From contig NZ_CP028847.1 in the NCBI RefSeq assembly GCF_003058325.1, positions 1 to 34,352 on the forward strand: DNA of 34,352 nucleotides. Direction: 5' to 3'. Made by a program: the position numbers and the translations under genes. The notes beneath the pieces are model-generated. The model was not told the origin of the DNA and made no database searches. It saw nothing but the letters and a program-made list of their open reading frames with translations. Shown piece by piece: positions 31,512-34,352 of the stretch. This stretch comes from Methylobacterium currus (lineage in GTDB: Bacteria > Pseudomonadota > Alphaproteobacteria > Rhizobiales > Beijerinckiaceae). The number at the start of each line of letters is the position of its first letter. The first letter of the stretch is position 1.

Positions 31512-31721
31512 TCAGGCGGCCTTCGACGGAGCCGCGGAAAGGCCGAGCATTTCGCGAAGCTTCGCGGTCGGCACGCGGTACTGGCCGCCCACCTTCACGT
31601 TCGGGATCTCGCCCGATGCGAGCGCTCGGTAGCCGGCGCTGGGACTGATGTTCAGGACGCGAAAGGCGAGCGCGGGCCCGACCATGGCTTGGCTCAGCAG
31701 CTTGTCGAGATCGTCGCTCAT
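31512..31721 (-). CDS. Excisionase-like small HTH protein
   Basis: 69 aa. SDDLDKLLSQAMVGPALAFRVLNISPSAGYRALASGEIPNVKVGGQYRVP followed by TAKLREMLG is the standard HTH_17/excisionase pattern: helix, turn, recognition helix (SAGYRAL) and wing (VKVGGQYRVP). Divergent from the Arc-like gene at 31841; its promoter -10 is overlapped by operator copy 1. It may be the directionality factor of the tyrosine recombinase at 15639, or a regulator of the replication operon downstream (inference). Confidence 0.8.
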   Translation of the reverse strand: MSDDLDKLLSQAMVGPALAFRVLNISPSAGYRALASGEIPNVKVGGQYRVPTAKLREMLGLSAAPSKAA

Positions 31722-31752
31722 CCGCGCACCTTCGAAATGCGCCCCAATCGGG

Positions 31753-31833
31753 GGTCATGAATTGATATGACGGCAAACGCTGAAAGGCAACCGTTGTTGC
31801 GCCCGATTGAGAGGTCATATATTCGTGGGACGG
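31753..31833. promoter_or_regulatory. Divergent promoters each overlapped by one copy of a 21-bp operator
   Basis: Operator copies at 31753-31773 and 31813-31833, both GGTCAT...GACGG, 15 of 21 positions identical, 60 bp apart. Copy 1 also contains the palindrome GTCAT/ATGAC and covers the minus-strand -10 TATCAA (31762-31767; -35 TTGCCT at 31785-31790, 17-bp spacer). Copy 2 covers the plus-strand -10 TATATT (31818-31823; -35 TTGTTG at 31794-31799, 18-bp spacer). The Arc-like protein is the likely ligand. Confidence 0.65.
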
Positions 31834-31840
31834 AAAAGGG

Positions 31841-32398
31841 ATGCCGATGACGAACAGTGACGAAGGAGCCTCACGGAGGCGCGGGCGCCCCGCGCTACCC
31901 GCTGAAGATCGGAAATCGACGAACCTGAAGTTCCGAACTCGCCCGATCCTGCGCGAGCGCATTGAGGCCGCCGCCGCTGAGAGTGGCCGCACTGTGAGCG
32001 AAGAAGTCGAGAACAGATTAGAGAAGAGCTTTGAAATCATAGATGCGGAGAAGATTGCAGATGCAGCTTTCGAGAAGGCTAAACAAAGCATAAGTCAGAA
32101 CTTCAGATTTTATATTGCAACTCTTACAGAAGATAATAAACTTGCTAATATTTTGATGGACGTTCTAACAGAAATAAAAAGCGAAGAAGAAATATACGGC
32201 GGCGGATACGAAAAATTCAGAGAATTAGACGATGAGAAATACGCATATATTATCAATTATATATTCTATAGAATAGAAAGCGAGATATCGGGGAATAGAA
32301 ATCCTCACAGTTATTTATCTTTTATTGAGCATGAAAAATCTGCCAGGCTTGGATATATCCAGTCGTTCTGGAAATTCAGACTTCCCGATCAGCGCTGA
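31841..32398 (+). CDS. Arc-like ribbon-helix-helix regulator with AT-rich C-terminal domain
   Basis: 185 aa. After a basic arm (RRRGRPALPAEDRKS) residues ~26-65 form an Arc/TraY-like RHH: NLKFRTRPILRERIEAAAAE then TVSEEVENRLEKSFE. The remaining ~115 residues are helical, with YIINYIFYRIESEIS, and are encoded by strikingly AT-rich DNA (from ~32035), whereas the RHH part is GC-rich. This looks like a fusion of a host-adapted DNA-binding domain to a foreign effector domain. Predicted to bind the duplicated operators at 31753-31833 and control itself and the excisionase-like gene. Confidence 0.78.
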   Translation: MPMTNSDEGASRRRGRPALPAEDRKSTNLKFRTRPILRERIEAAAAESGRTVSEEVENRLEKSFEIIDAEKIADAAFEKAKQSISQNFRFYIATLTEDNKLANILMDVLTEIKSEEEIYGGGYEKFRELDDEKYAYIINYIFYRIESEISGNRNPHSYLSFIEHEKSARLGYIQSFWKFRLPDQR

Positions 32399-32584
32399 AA
32401 TTTGAGGCGGGGCACGGGTTGCACCAGCGGCATGCCTCGCCTCTAACAAAAAACTGAAATAAACCAAATTTAATCACAAAAGCAATCAATCAAACAATCT
32501 GCTACCAGTAGGGATATGCATTAGAGACGCAAGACATTTGATCTATCTCATGTTGTATTGCGCCTGCACAGGCAGGCATAGAAC

Positions 32585-32773
32585 ATGCGTAGCAAGTTCC
32601 CTTCTCACCTCTACATCCGTGTTGATCGCCCTCTGCGGGACGACATCAACAAGGCCGCGGAGCGCGCTGGCCTGAGCGTGAGCACCTTCGCCCGTCAGGC
32701 CCTGCGATCAGTCCTCGACGGCGCCGCCCGAGACGACGGCCGCGGCGGCGCCTCCCCTGTGGCCCGGGGCTGA
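32585..32773 (+). CDS. Small Arc-like ribbon-helix-helix protein
   Basis: 62 aa. FPSHLYIRVDRPLRDDINKAAERAGLSVSTFARQALRSVL is a compact RHH domain (strand ~5-12, helices ~14-26 and ~30-44). It begins after a 186-bp AT-rich intergenic region (32399-32584) and is followed 11 nt later by the hub gene, so it is probably the leader gene of the tail operon and may regulate it. The intergenic region holds a short palindrome GCCTG/CAGGC just before the start. Confidence 0.72.
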   Translation: MRSKFPSHLYIRVDRPLRDDINKAAERAGLSVSTFARQALRSVLDGAARDDGRGGASPVARG

Positions 32774-32784
32774 AGGGCGGCGGC

Positions 32785-33690
32785 ATGGCCTTCAAGCGGA
32801 AGTACCTGAGCTTCGAGCTCAAGCTGGGCACCGGCAAGTTCGGGCCCGCGCAGAACAACACGACGAACCTGACGACCGTGCCCGGAGCCTCCGGCGAGAC
32901 GCATGCCGGCCTGCGCGCCTCGGTCATGATCGCCAAGCCCGGCGGCGCCGACATGGGCCGGATGGAGGCGGCGATCTACGGCCTGCCCTTGTCGCTGATG
33001 AACCAGCTGACCACCCTCGGCACGCAGATCCTGACGCAGGGCAAGAACTCCATCACCGTCAAGGCGTGGGAGGAGGGCCAGCAACCCGCGATCGTCTTCG
33101 CCGGCACGATCTCGCTGGCCTGGGCCGACATGCGGGCCGCCCCAGCGGTCTGCTTCCGCGTCTCGGCTGCGGCCGGGCTCTATGAGGCCGTGCAGAAGAT
33201 CGAGCCGACGAGCCTCAAGGGGTCGGCCGACGTCAAGCAGGTGATGGGCCAGCTGGCGCAGAAGATGGGACTGCGCTTCGAGGGCAACGACGTCGATGCG
33301 AAGGTCAGGGACCCGTACCTCTCAGGGTCTGCCAGAGACCAGGCGCAGCAACTCGCCGAGATGGCCGGCGTCCAGTGGATCATCGACAACAACAACCTGG
33401 CGATCTGGAAATCAGGAACTGCGCGCCAAGCCGGCGCCGTTCTGCTCTCGCCGCAGACGGGCATGGTGGGATACCCCGCCTTCAACCAAGCGGGCGTAGA
33501 GATTACCGCGAGATTTAATCCAAACATCCACTACGGTTATCCCATTCAAGTTCAGAGTGATCTGACGCCTGCTTGCGGTACGTGGAATATCTACAACATG
33601 ACTTATGAACTGGAGTCAGAAATGCCGAAAGGCAAATGGTTCATGGTCATATCGGCTGATCGTTCAGGGGTGGCCCCGTCCAGAACGTAA
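32785..33690 (+). CDS. Baseplate hub protein (contractile tail)
   Basis: 301 aa. The order of landmarks fits the hub family of simple contractile baseplates: FKRKYLSFELKLGTG, GLRASVMIAKPGG, AAIYGLPLSLMNQLTTLG, VFAGTISLAWADM, FRVSAAAGLYEAVQKIEPTS, DVKQVMGQLAQKMGLRFEG, DPYLSGSARDQAQQLAEMAG, QWIIDNNNLAIW and TGMVGYPAFNQAGVEITARFNP. The hub trimer joins the tube end to the spike. In related phages it follows the plug gene; here it precedes the tail chaperone. The last ~60 codons become AT-richer. Confidence 0.85.
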   Translation: MAFKRKYLSFELKLGTGKFGPAQNNTTNLTTVPGASGETHAGLRASVMIAKPGGADMGRMEAAIYGLPLSLMNQLTTLGTQILTQGKNSITVKAWEEGQQPAIVFAGTISLAWADMRAAPAVCFRVSAAAGLYEAVQKIEPTSLKGSADVKQVMGQLAQKMGLRFEGNDVDAKVRDPYLSGSARDQAQQLAEMAGVQWIIDNNNLAIWKSGTARQAGAVLLSPQTGMVGYPAFNQAGVEITARFNPNIHYGYPIQVQSDLTPACGTWNIYNMTYELESEMPKGKWFMVISADRSGVAPSRT

Positions 33691-33736
33691 CTTATCCACT
33701 CAATCATCTGATGGTATAGAACAGAAGGATAAAACA

Positions 33737-34213
33737 ATGGCGCGCAAGACGAAGTACATCACCATCGAAGACGATAACCGCGACAACGGCAAGACCTTTC
33801 TTATCACGGAGATGCCGGCCTCCCAGGCGGAGAAGTGGGGGGCGAAGGCGCTCCTGGCGCTCACCACCGCCGGCGCCGAGATCCCCGATGATGTCGAGGG
33901 TGCCGGCATGGCGGGGCTCGCCAGGATGGGCATCGAAGCACTGACGACGCTGAGATATGACGATGTCGCACCATTGATGGACGAAATGTTTGCCTGCGTA
34001 CAAATCTGTCCGGATCGGCGAAATCATCAGGTTTTTCGTCGTCTGGAAGAGGATGACATCGAGGAAGTGGTTACCCGCCTCAAGCTGAGAAAGGAGATCC
34101 TGGCTCTGCACATCGATTTTTTTACAGAAGGAAACCGCTCGGGTCCCTCTCAGACGCACCAACCAGACAATCCCGGCGTCTCAAGAATTACCAGAACGTC
34201 CCAGGCTCGATAG
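33737..34213 (+). CDS. Phage tail assembly chaperone (unshifted product)
   Basis: 158 aa from ATG at 33737 with AAGGAT upstream. Pattern: KTFLITEMPASQAEKWGAKALLAL, GMAGLARMGIEALTTLRYDDV, APLMDEMFACVQICPD and EDDIEEVVTRLKLRKEILALHIDFF, which is the contractile-tail chaperone family. After DFF the frame degrades into a Ser/Thr/Arg-rich tail, while a -1 shift at the T7 run continues into a folded-looking extension. Such genes lie just before the tape measure; here that place is base 1 if the molecule is circular. Confidence 0.8.
   Translation: MARKTKYITIEDDNRDNGKTFLITEMPASQAEKWGAKALLALTTAGAEIPDDVEGAGMAGLARMGIEALTTLRYDDVAPLMDEMFACVQICPDRRNHQVFRRLEEDDIEEVVTRLKLRKEILALHIDFFTEGNRSGPSQTHQPDNPGVSRITRTSQAR
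34117..34123 (+). other. T7 slippery site, candidate -1 programmed frameshift
   Basis: The chaperone frame reads GAT TTT TTT ACA, so 34117-34123 is T TTT TTT, an ideal heptamer for -1 slippage. A -1 shift enters a frame open to the TAG at 34345-34347, giving a 203-aa fusion (129 + 74 residues). Confidence 0.6.
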
Positions 34214-34347
34214 GCTTCGCGGTGAGCGCCGGAAAGGCGACATTGCTAGAGCTTTCGACTGTGTATGGTGTAGAAGATCTATACGACATAATCGAGATCA
34301 TCATGATTGACGCGCATAACGAGCGCGTCATAGCGCAAGAGAAGTAG
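34123..34347 (+). CDS. Tail chaperone C-terminal extension in the -1 frame
   Basis: 74 codons read after -1 slippage. The later part looks natural: LKNYQNVPGSIGFAVSAGK, TVYGVEDLYDIIEIIMIDAHN, similar to the second chaperone frame seen before tape-measure genes (TLxDLY..E...VDAHN-like). It could also be started independently at GTG 34222 (41 aa). It ends 5 nt before the tape-measure ATG when the window ends are joined. As in lambda G/GT, the extended form would recruit tube subunits to the tape measure (family knowledge). Confidence 0.6.
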   Translation, partial: YRRKPLGSLSDAPTRQSRRLKNYQNVPGSIGFAVSAGKATLLELSTVYGVEDLYDIIEIIMIDAHNERVIAQEK

Positions 34348-34352
34348 GTTCG

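Overview
The window is 34,352 bp of GC-rich DNA with short AT-rich islands. Base composition and gene content suggest a Methylobacterium-like member of the Rhizobiales (inference, no marker gene). I see no rRNA, tRNA, CRISPR array or transposase. It reads as a mobilisable, partitioned plasmid or integrative element that also carries an incomplete contractile-phage tail module. The first base is the ATG of a tape-measure gene and the last bases end a tail-chaperone frame, so the two ends fit together as a circle.

Layout. 1-3531 (+): tape measure with M23 peptidase, Dit-like protein, baseplate plug. 3574-4378 (+): two small genes. 4511-11195 (-): a long run of hypothetical genes, mostly diverged copies of one repeat domain, read away from a divergent XRE regulator. 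11286-12500 (+): XRE regulator, small M41-like metalloprotease, two small membrane proteins. 12666-13994 (-): ParA, a ribbon-helix-helix partner and a small gene. 14177-16727 (+): small gene, Gp138-like spike, Cys-rich YkgJ-like protein, tyrosine recombinase. 17121-17354: two perfect 117-bp tandem repeats ahead of a winged-helix gene that may be a replication initiator. 18324-20605 (-): MobC-like protein and relaxase, with a membrane/coiled-coil gene nested in the relaxase; a candidate oriT lies upstream. 20968-22466 (+): three conserved hypothetical genes. 22992-31402 (-): a tightly overlapping replication operon with a P4-type primase, a DUF3987 protein, a gene packed with iteron-like 9-mers and several accessory genes. 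31512-32398: divergent excisionase-like and Arc-like regulators sharing duplicated operators. 32585-34347 (+): RHH protein, baseplate hub and tail chaperone with a T7 slippery site, running into base 1.

How it may work (inference). Primase and DUF3987 protein, perhaps with the winged-helix protein, replicate the element from an iteron-rich site; ParA/RHH partition it; MobC, relaxase and the nested protein mobilise it; the recombinase may integrate it. Tape measure, chaperone, Dit-like protein, plug, hub and spike make up a tail tip and ruler, but no terminase, portal, capsid, sheath, tube or wedge gene is present. It could not build a virion alone.

Caution. Five genes, at seven positions, are each broken by what looks like one missing C or G in a run of 4 or 6. 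Adding one base at each restores a sensible full-length protein. This points to homopolymer undercalls in the assembly rather than seven real mutations.
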